A program made the translations under genes and the position numbers. A DNA stretch of 64,000 bases from Nocardia rhamnosiphila NBRC 108938 (lineage in GTDB: Bacteria > Actinomycetota > Actinomycetes > Mycobacteriales > Mycobacteriaceae), in NCBI RefSeq assembly GCF_000720425.1, contig NZ_JOAJ01000003.1, positions 682,001-746,000 of the forward strand, in the 5' to 3' direction. The notes beneath the pieces are model-generated. The model saw only the letters and a list, made by a program, of their open reading frames with translations. It was not told the DNA's origin and searched no databases. Below are positions 1-7,428 of this stretch, piece by piece; within the stretch, counting starts at the first letter, position 1; every line of letters starts with the position of its first letter.

Positions 1-287
1 ACAAACACATGCGCAGATGGCGTCTCTTCGTTCCGCGCCCGGGTGAGGGGGTCGAAACCGAGGCGCTCGATCACATCATCACCCAGCACCAGACAGGGGT
101 CGGCCACCTTGGATGATTGCCCGGCTCCCGGCAGAGGCGCCACCGGGGGGACCGATATCGCGATCACCGGCGGCGCGGTCGACCGAGGCGAGGAGGCGGT
201 CGGCGCGTCAGGCTTCTCCGAAGCTGAGCAACCAGCCGAAAGGATGACGACCAGGGCAACAGGATACACAGCGGAGATAATTCTCAT
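1..287 (-). CDS. DUF3558-type lipoprotein, partial (runs off left edge)
   Basis: The reading frame opens at an ATG (287) and stays open to the window edge, giving about 95 residues. The N-terminus is a lipoprotein signal with lipobox LSAGC around residue 20, then a Ser/Thr/Pro linker and a segment DPCLVLGDDVIERLGF. That segment parallels DPCRELGDDVVTTAGF in the lipoprotein immediately upstream, so the two are paralogues. An AGGA lies 9 nt before the ATG and the gap from the upstream stop is 12 nt, so they are probably co-transcribed. DUF3558 proteins are exported lipoproteins of unknown function, common in Nocardia and mycobacteria. The C-terminus is not in the window. Confidence 0.75.
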   Translation of the reverse strand, partial: MRIISAVYPVALVVILSAGCSASEKPDAPTASSPRSTAPPVIAISVPPVAPLPGAGQSSKVADPCLVLGDDVIERLGFDPLTRARNEETPSAHVF

Positions 288-299
288 TGAACGATCCTG

Positions 300-908
300 T
301 CAGTCGGGCATCGACGAATCGATTTTCGAGGCAATTTGCGTCATATTATCGCAGGGATTTTCCTGAGTGAGCGCTCCGGCGACGCTCTTACCGACGCTCA
401 GGGTTCCGTATCCCGTCTCTACGACAACGTAGCAAGCCTCTGCCTCAGGACTCAGGTAACTGATGGCTTCACGCCCGTTCACCTGAGTTGGTGTAGCACT
501 TTCCCCTTCTCGCGCCCGGAACTCTTCGAGCGTAATGTTTGTAGAGTTCACGAACAGCGTCCGTGTCGGCGAAACGATTCCGAACCGGTCGCGCTCTTCA
601 TGATCGAATTGGCACCCGACGAATGAATATGTATCGAAGACCCGATCAATCCGTTGGCGCGTCCGGGGGTCGAATCCAGCCGTGGTGACGACGTCGTCTC
701 CGAGTTCACGACATGGATCATGGTTCACCGGGGCGCGGCCCTGGTTGACCTGACTTGATGTCGGCGGAACGGATACGGCGATGTTCGGGGTAGTAGCGCC
801 GGCTGATGGCGTCGGCGGAGTGGCGGGCTCATCGCTGTTGGCACTACAGGCGCTGGCCAGCACGACGGCCAGCAGAGCCGGCACAACGGCTGATCTCATG
901 CTTCTCAC
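300..908 (-). CDS. DUF3558 domain-containing lipoprotein
   Basis: This 202-residue protein has a signal peptide ending in lipobox ASAC near residue 21, a Pro/Thr-rich linker to about residue 60, and a DUF3558 body with DPCRELGDD and four further cysteines (VGCQF, EACYV, ENPCD) that could form disulfides outside the membrane. The GTG at 908 overlaps the stop of the upstream gene (GTGA at 905-908) and has GGAG 5 nt upstream; an ATG at 899 is a weaker alternative. It is the middle gene of a three-gene minus-strand run with the small helical protein before it and a paralogous lipoprotein after it. Function is unknown. Confidence 0.82.
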   Translation of the reverse strand: MRSMRSAVVPALLAVVLASACSANSDEPATPPTPSAGATTPNIAVSVPPTSSQVNQGRAPVNHDPCRELGDDVVTTAGFDPRTRQRIDRVFDTYSFVGCQFDHEERDRFGIVSPTRTLFVNSTNITLEEFRAREGESATPTQVNGREAISYLSPEAEACYVVVETGYGTLSVGKSVAGALTQENPCDNMTQIASKIDSSMPD

Positions 909-1297
909 GGTTCTCCGAGTCCACTGTTGTCCGCTACGAACTGCGTCAGCATGGCATTCGTCTGGTCTGCTTCGGTAATGAGGTTGCCGGATCGAAGGTA
1001 TGCTTCCTGAAGCGTCATCGCCCCCTCGATAAGCTGGTTGAGGACCGCGAGACCGTCCACCGTCTTCTGCGCAAAGCCTTGCTGCAACTCCGTCGACGAT
1101 TGGAAGCCACCGAAGCCCTGCGGGTCGGCCACCGTCTGTAGACGAGTTCGTATCTCCTGAAGACCGATGATCACCTTTTGATATTCGGCAGCGGCTTGGC
1201 GAGCCACGTCCGGCTCATACCTGATTTCTCCTGCGGCCGCGGCGTTGCTGAAGGCTGTGATCTGCGCTTGGCCGTAGTCGATTGCGGTTTGGTTCAT
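905..1297 (-). CDS. small helical protein, ESX/WXG100-like in character, function unknown
   Basis: This 130-residue, Ala/Gln-rich protein has no signal peptide. It is predicted to be two long helices around a Gly/Phe turn (FGGF near residue 63). That resembles WXG100 or ESX-type secreted helical hairpins in size and layout, although the WXG triplet itself is absent. The ATG at 1297 has a GAGGGGGG ribosome site a few bases upstream. The gene overlaps the following DUF3558 lipoprotein by GTGA, so the two are translationally coupled and may act together at the envelope. Assignment to a secretion system is inference only. Confidence 0.7.
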   Translation of the reverse strand: MNQTAIDYGQAQITAFSNAAAAGEIRYEPDVARQAAAEYQKVIIGLQEIRTRLQTVADPQGFGGFQSSTELQQGFAQKTVDGLAVLNQLIEGAMTLQEAYLRSGNLITEADQTNAMLTQFVADNSGLGEP

Positions 1298-1383
1298 CGA
1301 TCGGACCCCCCTCAGCGGCTTCAGTGGCTCAGGCTAACAGATGGGAAGGGCCGGTCAGGTTCACTGGGCTGGGCGCGGAGTTC

Positions 1384-1599
1384 TCAATAATCCAGGTAGA
1401 GCCGTTCACAGGGGAGACGTGGGAGGTCGGCCGGGTTCTCACGGAGGACGGCAGCCGTGTGGGTGCCGTGGTATCCGGTCCACTCTTGGAGGAAGTGTTC
1501 GGCCGCGGTCGGATGGGCTCTGTAGTCGAGGCGGAAGCCCTGAAGGAAGACAGTGAGGTGGACATCGACGCCGAACCGTTGGGGGTCATGAGCGCTCAT
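1384..1599 (-). CDS. hypothetical protein, second gene of recombinase-like operon
   Basis: This 71-residue protein begins at an ATG that overlaps the stop of the upstream gene (ATGA, 1596-1599), the usual sign of a coupled operon partner. It is rich in His and Tyr (ending ERLYLDY) and has no signal or membrane segment. I recognise no family. It is too short for an enzyme and may bind the product of the upstream gene. Confidence 0.6.
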   Translation of the reverse strand: MSAHDPQRFGVDVHLTVFLQGFRLDYRAHPTAAEHFLQEWTGYHGTHTAAVLRENPADLPRLPCERLYLDY

Positions 1600-2255
1600 G
1601 ACTGCGCCGGTCTGAGACCAGTGAGTAGCCGTTGGAGCATCGCGAGGGATGGGCGCATGCCCGAGGTGGTCGGCCCGACCGGTGGGTAAGTGAGGCCGCG
1701 GGAGGCGGCGCGCTCGCGGGGGCTGCGGGTGGCGGGGACGAGTTTGCCGGTTTCGACCAGGAGGGCGAACGCGGCGGCTTTGCGCGGGCAGTCCAAGGGA
1801 TTGCAGTTCAGGTGGGTCTGCATGATGCGGTGGGCGGCGGCGATGCATAGCCGGGTGTCGGGTTCGCTGTGCCAGACCTCGGGCAACCAAATGGGATCGT
1901 GAAGAACCTCATGTGGGTTCGTGCCGACTTTCATCCATAGTTGTCCCGGACATACCGTCATGAGGTCGCAGGTGTCGCAAACTCGGCCGGGGTGGTTCTC
2001 GAGATGCCCGAGGTCGGGGATGATCAGCGTTGTTGTGCCGGTGGCGCGGACGATATCGAGGACATGACCGATAGCGTCCGGAACGGAGTCGGGACCGAGT
2101 CGGACTATGTAGACCAGCGTGTGATGCTGCCAGCGGGCGAGTCGACGGATAGCCTCCACGTCGTGGGCCTCGCAGGGCGAGAGGTCGGTTCGGAGATAGC
2201 CGATCGCGCGGGGGCGATGCGGGTGCTGCTTTTCGTTCACCGGACGCAACGTCAT
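1596..2255 (-). CDS. resolvase-like N-terminal domain protein, actinobacterial
   Basis: The 219-residue product opens with RAIGYLRTDLS and continues AIRRLARWQ..LVYIVRLG. This pattern matches the N-terminal fold of serine recombinases (strand, RxS/xD loop, helix) seen in many actinobacterial small proteins with no recombinase DNA-binding tail. The expected serine position reads YLRTDLS and a full catalytic set is not visible, so it may be a non-recombining regulatory homologue. The C-terminal half has CDTCDLMTVCPGQ, a possible metal-binding Cys cluster. The ATG at 2255 was chosen for AAGGG 10 nt upstream; longer in-frame starts would run into the promoter region of the divergent XRE gene. It overlaps the 71-residue gene by ATGA. 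Confidence 0.6.
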   Translation of the reverse strand: MTLRPVNEKQHPHRPRAIGYLRTDLSPCEAHDVEAIRRLARWQHHTLVYIVRLGPDSVPDAIGHVLDIVRATGTTTLIIPDLGHLENHPGRVCDTCDLMTVCPGQLWMKVGTNPHEVLHDPIWLPEVWHSEPDTRLCIAAAHRIMQTHLNCNPLDCPRKAAAFALLVETGKLVPATRSPRERAASRGLTYPPVGPTTSGMRPSLAMLQRLLTGLRPAQS

Positions 2256-2541
2256 CTGTTCTAATCCCTTTTCGAAAATGGGTTTTCCCGGTGACCGCGC
2301 ATCGCAATTCCTGCCGGCACGGCAATGCGATTGCGGCAGCTTTTCTGAATATTCGCAATGAAAGTATCCGGGCTCGGTATCTATCCGAGTTCGCGGCCAT
2401 CGGGTGGCTACAGTAGACACCGAAAGCTGTTCGCCGGAAAGGCTATTCGTGTCCATATGGCCAGGTCGCGAGGCGTCCAGTATGGGTAGGTCCAGAAAAA
2501 ATAGGTCCGTACTGGACCACAACGAGATAGCGAGGGTGGGC

Positions 2542-3435
2542 ATGGCTATTGGTTCGACTCTTCCACGGCGCGCTTTGGGTCGGCGGCTTCGGGAGCTGCG
2601 GTTCGAATCCAAGAAGAGTCAACTGGCTGCCGGGCTGGCGATCGAGGTGTCCAAGCAGGGCATCGGGCGCTTGGAGGAAGGTCAGCCGGTCCGGATCAGT
2701 ACCGCGCAGTTCAGGGATCTGCTGAATTTCTACGGGGCGGCCGAGGAGGTGCGCGATGAAGTGCTGGGACTGATCCAAGAGGTGAAAGCAGCGAAAGGCG
2801 ATCCGTCTAGAGGGTGGTGGCGCGACTATGCCGACGTGGTCAATCCGCACTTCGATCACTTCATGAGTCTGGAGCAGGCGTGCTCGAGCATGACGACGTT
2901 CCAACTCACCTTGCTGCCAGGGTTGCTCCAGACCCCGGCTTACCGCCGGTGGATCATGGAGACGACCGAGCCGGATATCTCTGCGGCAAACAAGGAGCGG
3001 CACCTCGAGCTGATCGCCAGGAGGCAGCACAAACTGACTGAGAAGCAGCGGTTTTCATTGGAGCTGTTGCTGTCGGAGGCAGCGCTGAGGCACCAGATCG
3101 GCGGTAAGCGGGTAATGGTTGAACAGGTCCGTCAGCTGCTGGAAGCCGGTGAACTACCGAATGTAGCGATCCGGGTTATCCCGTTCGGTGTGGGCGGACA
3201 CTTCGGCCTGATCACTCAGTCGTTCACCTTGTTTGAATTCCCGCCACTGCGCGCCGGCCACGTTCCGGAGCCACCCGTGGTGTTCGTCGAAGGGTTTACC
3301 GGGGCGTTGTTCCTGGAGGATGACGGCCAGATCGATCGCCATCGAAGAGCAGTAGCGACCCTGCGCGATGTAGCGTTGAGCCCAGAGGACACCAGCGGCC
3401 TCATGCGGGACATCTCAGAGGAGTATTCCGAGTGA
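2542..3435 (+). CDS. XRE-family regulator with DUF5753 domain (WhiJ-like)
   Basis: This 297-residue protein has a helix-turn-helix at about residues 12-70 (LGRRLRELRFESKKSQ...SKQGIGRLEEG) followed by a DUF5753 ligand-like domain containing the family signature ALRHQIGG at about residue 185 and VIPFGVG near residue 215. The family is widespread in Streptomyces and Nocardia, and members control development or antibiotic genes. The start at ATG 2542 has GAGGGTGGG just upstream. It overlaps the next gene, a DUF397 protein, by GTGA, the standard pairing for this family (WhiJ with BldB-like partners; in some reports toxin-antitoxin-like). DNA target unknown. Confidence 0.88.
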   Translation: MAIGSTLPRRALGRRLRELRFESKKSQLAAGLAIEVSKQGIGRLEEGQPVRISTAQFRDLLNFYGAAEEVRDEVLGLIQEVKAAKGDPSRGWWRDYADVVNPHFDHFMSLEQACSSMTTFQLTLLPGLLQTPAYRRWIMETTEPDISAANKERHLELIARRQHKLTEKQRFSLELLLSEAALRHQIGGKRVMVEQVRQLLEAGELPNVAIRVIPFGVGGHFGLITQSFTLFEFPPLRAGHVPEPPVVFVEGFTGALFLEDDGQIDRHRRAVATLRDVALSPEDTSGLMRDISEEYSE

Positions 3436-3623
3436 ACGACGATCTATCCGGCGCCAACTGGTTCAAGAGTAGCTATAGCCAGCACGGCGGCGACTGTGTG
3501 GAGGTCGCACACCTCGAAGAGGCAGTTGGAGTCCGTGACTCGAAGGATGTGACAGGGGCGGTGCTCATGTTCACTCCCGCCGAATGGGGCGACTTCCTTC
3601 GAAAGATCTCGTCGGCCAGCTGA
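3432..3623 (+). CDS. DUF397 domain protein, partner of XRE regulator
   Basis: This 63-residue protein has the whole DUF397 pattern: NWFKSSYS near the start, GGDCVEVA, VGVRDSKD, then FTPAEWGDFL at the end. Start GTG overlaps the stop of the XRE gene (GTGA), so the two are translationally coupled. By family knowledge DUF397 proteins bind or modulate their adjacent WhiJ-like regulator. Partnership here is inferred from overlap and family co-occurrence. Confidence 0.88.
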   Translation: MNDDLSGANWFKSSYSQHGGDCVEVAHLEEAVGVRDSKDVTGAVLMFTPAEWGDFLRKISSAS

Positions 3624-3764
3624 AGGCTGCCACTGTTGATCGCCGGCCAGTTGTTCTCCGTGACGATCTCCTTCTCGTCCGTGCACCCTCCGCCCAGCCG
3701 GCGCGATTCGCCGCCTTGGCGACCGCCAACTGTTGCGCGATGACGATCAGTTCGGGCAATCGAT

Positions 3765-3796
3765 ATGGCCCAGCATCGCAGCGGATGCTGGGCCAT
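3765..3796. terminator. 13-bp stem hairpin between convergent genes
   Basis: A perfect inverted repeat (ATGGCCCAGCATC, 6-nt loop, GATGCTGGGCCAT) sits between the DUF397 gene and the convergent RDD gene. There is no U-tract, as is common in high-GC actinobacteria. It probably terminates both transcripts. Confidence 0.6.
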
Positions 3797-3843
3797 GATC
3801 AGGCGTGGGCTGGTCCGTCACTTCCCACGCAGAATGGCTGCGG

Positions 3844-4326
3844 CTATGTGTCGATGACCTGCGTCCCACCCGCCGCGTTGTCGTGCCAACCCTGCTTCGT
3901 CGGGCTCGAGCTGATCGTGAACGCGATGGCGATCGCCGAGATGAACCACAGCAACCCGCCCACCCACGGGATCAGGTTGAGCAGCATGTAGGCGTTGCGG
4001 ACCGCGGAGTCCTTGAGGCTGGGTTTCGGTGCCCTGCCCGACCCGTTGACGTGCAGGCCGAGGAGTTTCTTGCCCGGTGTCGAGCCGGAGGACACTTCGA
4101 AGAGGACGAAGTAGAGCCAGCCGAAGCCTGCGCCGGGGAGGACCGAGACCCAGTCGGGGAGGTCCCAGACCGTGCCGAGGAGCCAGAAGAAGAGGGCGCC
4201 GATGATGCCGGCGATGATCCAGTCGACGAACCTGGCTACCGCGCGTTTGCCCAGGCCGGCAGGTTTGATGCTGCTGGCGGGGCTTGCGGTGGGGCTGTAT
4301 GCGGGGTCGAATCCACCTGCGGTCAT
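3844..4326 (-). CDS. RDD family membrane protein
   Basis: This 160-residue protein starts at ATG 4326 with AGGAGG 5 nt upstream. After a Pro/Ser-rich N-terminus it has an RDD domain: GLGKRAVARFVDWIIAG (the Arg and Asp positions of the family), a first membrane span at about residues 36-52, a second at about 60-78, the conserved STPGKKLLGL loop near residue 85, and a third hydrophobic stretch (LLNLIPWVGGLLWFIS). RDD proteins are small integral membrane proteins; some are linked to transport or ion homeostasis but most are uncharacterised. Confidence 0.85.
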   Translation of the reverse strand: MTAGGFDPAYSPTASPASSIKPAGLGKRAVARFVDWIIAGIIGALFFWLLGTVWDLPDWVSVLPGAGFGWLYFVLFEVSSGSTPGKKLLGLHVNGSGRAPKPSLKDSAVRNAYMLLNLIPWVGGLLWFISAIAIAFTISSSPTKQGWHDNAAGGTQVIDT

Positions 4327-4539
4327 CACGCCTCCTAGCGCACAGTGTGCGGCTCGGTTGCCTGCCGGATGCTGATCACGACATATCGATCCCAAGGATC
4401 GCACAGGGGCGGGGGTCGATGACTGCTCCGACACCGATTCGTGTCCGATTCGAGCTACGGGTTCAACCTCTATTTCTTGCGCAAGTGACAGTGCTACCGC
4501 TCCCCCGAAGCGACGAAGAGCTGGACGGAACGAATCTGT

Positions 4540-4789
4540 TTGCCGATCGATAGCTATGACCGGGGGATCCTCGGGCGGCTGTCCGCGGCCGGAGGACCCG
4601 CCCTGACCTTCGAATCGGCATGGCCGGCCTACCGGCAGCAGTCGCTCTACCCGTACTTCGCCTGGATGATCACCATCGGGCGCGGCGCCCCGATGCCGGA
4701 GTTCCAGCCCGCCGAGGTCTGCGGTGCGATCGTGCACCGCACCGCCACCGCGACCACGGACCTGGAGGCGCTGCGGGCTGTCGGCGACC
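4540..4789 (+). pseudogene. C-terminal fragment of a phosphotransferase-like gene
   Basis: About 83 codons read as the tail of an aminoglycoside-phosphotransferase-family protein (AWPAYRQQSLYPYFAWM, then FQPAEVCGAIVHRTATA and a closing helix DLEALRAVGD). No catalytic region precedes it: the 210 bases upstream hold no kinase motifs in any frame. The frame does not stop at the expected place but runs on antisense through the neighbouring methyltransferase gene. I read this as a relic left by a deletion or insertion, not a functional gene. Identification rests on pattern recall of the family tail. Confidence 0.45.
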
Positions 4790-4791
4790 GA

Positions 4792-5625
4792 CTATTTCTT
4801 GCGGCCCACGGCCGCGTAACCGGCGGCCGGGGGCCGGGGCGCACCGGTCGGCAGCTCGGCCACCTCGGCCGCCGGCGACTGTGCGCCCTCCGGGTACCAG
4901 TTCTCGATCGCGACGATGCCGGGATCCAGCAACTCCAGGTCGCGGAAGAAACGCGAGACCCCGTCGTAGTCGCGTGCCTCCATGTCGATTCCGCTCTGCC
5001 GGTAGGCCTGCACGGTGCCCTGGACCATGGCGGGGTCGAAATCGGTGGTTAGATGCGTCATCACCAGGTACGACCCGGACGGCAACGGTGCGAGCAGGGT
5101 ATCGACGATGTCGTAGATGCGGTCGCCGGGAACGAAATGGCACAGGGCGATGAGGCTCAAGGCCACCGGCCGGTCGAAATCCAAGGTCTCCCGCACCGCG
5201 GCCGCGGACAGGATCCGGTCCGGGGCGGTCAGATCGGATTGCACGTATTGGGTGACGCCGTCGGGTGTTCCGACCAGCAGCGCCCGCGCGTGGGCCAGAA
5301 CGATCGGATCGTTGTCCACGTAGACCACCCGAGCGTCGGGCGTCGTCTCCTGGGCGACCTGGTGCAGATTCGGTTCGGTGGGGATACCGGTGCCGATATC
5401 GAGGAACTGACGGACCCCGAGCTCGCTGAGGTGACGCACCGCGCGCACCATGAAGGCGCGATTGTCCCGCGCCACGCCCCGCACCGACGGGATGGCCTGC
5501 TCGATCTTCGCCGCGGCCTCCCGGTCGGCGGGATAGTTATCCTTACCGCCCAGGAAATAGTCGTAGATGCGGGCGCTGTGTGCCCGGTCCTGCCGAAGGT
5601 CCGCCGAACCCTTGTGGTCTGCCAC
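4792..5625 (-). CDS. SAM-dependent methyltransferase, DUF574 (PF04672) family
   Basis: This 277-residue protein has the family opening HSARIYDYFLGGKDNYPAD and NRAFMVRAVRHL, then the SAM-binding motif FLDIGTGIPT at about residue 96 and VVYVDNDPIVLAHA at about 122. The family is nearly restricted to actinomycetes, with many paralogues per genome and no proven substrate. Start GTG 5625 has GAGGAG 7 nt upstream. Its 3' end abuts the phosphotransferase remnant on the opposite strand. Confidence 0.9.
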   Translation of the reverse strand: MADHKGSADLRQDRAHSARIYDYFLGGKDNYPADREAAAKIEQAIPSVRGVARDNRAFMVRAVRHLSELGVRQFLDIGTGIPTEPNLHQVAQETTPDARVVYVDNDPIVLAHARALLVGTPDGVTQYVQSDLTAPDRILSAAAVRETLDFDRPVALSLIALCHFVPGDRIYDIVDTLLAPLPSGSYLVMTHLTTDFDPAMVQGTVQAYRQSGIDMEARDYDGVSRFFRDLELLDPGIVAIENWYPEGAQSPAAEVAELPTGAPRPPAAGYAAVGRKK

Positions 5626-5889
5626 GATCTACTCCTCACTCCGGCGCCGCTGTCCGCCGCAACGAGTTAACCATCTCCGGGTACACCGCACATCACGGCA
5701 CGGAAACACTTGTGCCGCCGCGATTTCGGTCGGCCGGTCGAGTCATCACGCCGGCGGTGGATGCGGGACCGTCACCACCCCCAGGGCGAGCTGACGACGG
5801 CCACTTCAGGGCTGATTACGCACCAGGGGTCGAAGAGTTCGCGCAGTCCCGGTGAATTCGGGCGAGTTCCCGCGGTCCGGAGGGCATCG

Positions 5890-6672
5890 TCACGACGAAG
5901 CAGCGGGCGGGGCAACGGGCCGCGCACCGTCGATTCCAGAGCAGTGCGGACACTCGCGGAGATCGCGACGGGCATCGCAACCGTCGGCGATATCGCGGAT
6001 CAGCCGGGCGAAACGCTGCGGTTCGGCCAGCGGTAGGTAATGCCCGGCCCGGGGCACCACGAGCAGCCTTGCCCGGGGCGATGCCGCGATGAAACGCTGT
6101 TCGTGGCCGCGGAAATGGTCGCGGCTTCCGTTGATCAGCCAGACGGGGCCGGAGTATCGACGGAGTTCGCCGAGCGGATCGAAATCCGCTGCGGCCTTGG
6201 CGATATCGGGGATCACCTCGGTGGCGATACCGCCCGCCGCGACGGCGGCGGCGACCTGCGCGGGAAGGGTGGCGTCGAAGAGCCGGCGACTGAGCCGCTC
6301 CCCTCCGTCGCGCTGGGTCGACAGGACCAGATGGGCGATCCGGAAGGGAATCGTCAGGGCACTGTTCGGGATACGTGTCGATCCGGCGGCCACCAGACCG
6401 GCAACACGTTCGCCGAGTTCGGCGGACGCCGCGATGGCGACGTGCCCGCCCAGTGAGTGACCGACGACCAGGGCACGACCGCCGACACCGTCGATCGCCG
6501 CGCGGACGGTGTCGATCGCCGCGGGCATCGTGAAACGTTCCCCGCGACGTGCACCGTGCCCGGGAAGGTCCGGGGTGACCACCGGCCGCTCGATGCCGAT
6601 ATCGGCCTCGACGGAGACCCAGCATCGGCCACTGAGCCGGATGCCGTGCAGCAGAACCACGGGAAGAGCCAT
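5890..6672 (-). CDS. alpha/beta hydrolase, divergent from TetR regulator
   Basis: This 260-residue cytosolic enzyme has the alpha/beta hydrolase hallmarks: VVLLHG oxyanion segment at residues 4-9, nucleophile elbow GHSLGG at about 75, an acid in NGSRDHFRG near 190, and catalytic His in PRAGHYLPL near 217. The ATG at 6672 has GGAGG 6 nt upstream. It is transcribed away from a TetR gene across a 84-bp region that carries two perfect palindromes; the first overlaps the likely start of this transcript, so the hydrolase is probably repressed by that TetR. Substrate unknown. Confidence 0.85.
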   Translation of the reverse strand: MALPVVLLHGIRLSGRCWVSVEADIGIERPVVTPDLPGHGARRGERFTMPAAIDTVRAAIDGVGGRALVVGHSLGGHVAIAASAELGERVAGLVAAGSTRIPNSALTIPFRIAHLVLSTQRDGGERLSRRLFDATLPAQVAAAVAAGGIATEVIPDIAKAAADFDPLGELRRYSGPVWLINGSRDHFRGHEQRFIAASPRARLLVVPRAGHYLPLAEPQRFARLIRDIADGCDARRDLRECPHCSGIDGARPVAPPAASS

Positions 6673-6686
6673 GAAGCCTCCAAATA

Positions 6687-6704
6687 CAACGCAACGTTGC
6701 GTTG
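6687..6704. promoter_or_regulatory. TetR operator 1 (18-bp perfect palindrome)
   Basis: CAACGCAACGTTGCGTTG is a perfect 18-bp palindrome centred at 6695/6696, 15 bp upstream of the hydrolase ATG. A TACAGT hexamer reading toward the hydrolase (6707-6712) would start transcription inside it. Its core is identical to operator 2. Confidence 0.8.
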
Positions 6705-6725
6705 CACTGTAGCGAGCCCAATAAA

Positions 6726-6745
6726 ACAACGCAACGTTGCGTTGT
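6726..6745. promoter_or_regulatory. TetR operator 2 (20-bp perfect palindrome)
   Basis: ACAACGCAACGTTGCGTTGT is a perfect 20-bp palindrome centred exactly 40 bp from operator 1, about four helical turns, so two repressor dimers would lie on the same DNA face. A TATTGT hexamer (6745-6750) just beyond it would place transcription start at or next to the TetR ATG (6757), implying a leaderless, self-repressed mRNA. Confidence 0.8.
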
Positions 6746-6756
6746 ATTGTCGTTAT

Positions 6757-7395
6757 ATGGACGAGTCAGCCGATCCGAGCACAACCGCCCGGCCCCGGCG
6801 TGCCGCGGCGATCTTCGCGGCCACCCTCGAACTCCTCGCCACCGCGGGCTACGAGGGCCTGACCATGGAATCTGTCGCGCTGCGCGCCGGTGTCAACAAA
6901 ACGACCCTCTACCGCTGGTGGAAATCGAAGGACGAGGTGCTCGCCGCCGCGCTGACCGGGTCGGATCTGCTCACCTTCCCGGTGCCCGACACCGGGAGCC
7001 TGCGCGGCGACCTCGTCGAAACGACCCGCAGCATCCACGCCCTGCTCACCGACCCCGCGACCGCCCCCATCGCGACCGCCGTCCTGGCGGCCTCCCCCGG
7101 CCGGCCGTCGCTGGCGGCGGTCGGCCGCATGTTCTTCGCCGACCGCGCCGCCCGCGAGCACCCGATTTTTCGCCGGGCGGTCGAACGCGGCGAACTCGAC
7201 GACGAGACCGATCCCCGCCTGGTCATGGACATGCTCGCGGGAGCGATCTGGTTCCGCCTGTTCCTGCGCGCCGAACCGGTCGAGCCGACCGATATCGACT
7301 CGGCTGTCGATATGGTGCTCGGCGGTATCGCCGCACAGCGGCGCGGACCGGCCGGCGGCCGTGCCCGATCCGGTGCGCGGCGTTCCGCCGGCTGA
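6757..7395 (+). CDS. TetR/AcrR family repressor
   Basis: This 212-residue protein has an N-terminal TetR HTH at about residues 15-60 (AIFAATLELLATAGYEGLTM, then VNKTTLYRWWKSKDEVL) and a C-terminal ligand domain of the TetR_C_33 type ending in an Arg/Gly-rich tail. No ribosome site precedes the ATG, which fits a leaderless transcript. It should bind the two palindromes upstream and control itself and the divergent hydrolase. Inducer unknown. Confidence 0.88.
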   Translation: MDESADPSTTARPRRAAAIFAATLELLATAGYEGLTMESVALRAGVNKTTLYRWWKSKDEVLAAALTGSDLLTFPVPDTGSLRGDLVETTRSIHALLTDPATAPIATAVLAASPGRPSLAAVGRMFFADRAAREHPIFRRAVERGELDDETDPRLVMDMLAGAIWFRLFLRAEPVEPTDIDSAVDMVLGGIAAQRRGPAGGRARSGARRSAG

Positions 7396-7428
7396 GCCGG
7401 CCCGGGGCGCGAATGCTTTCCCTGGCTG

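Noticed and set aside
2590..2625. GGTTCGAATCC resembling a tRNA T-loop
   Set aside because: It lies inside the XRE coding sequence and no acceptor stem or anticodon arm can be built around it.
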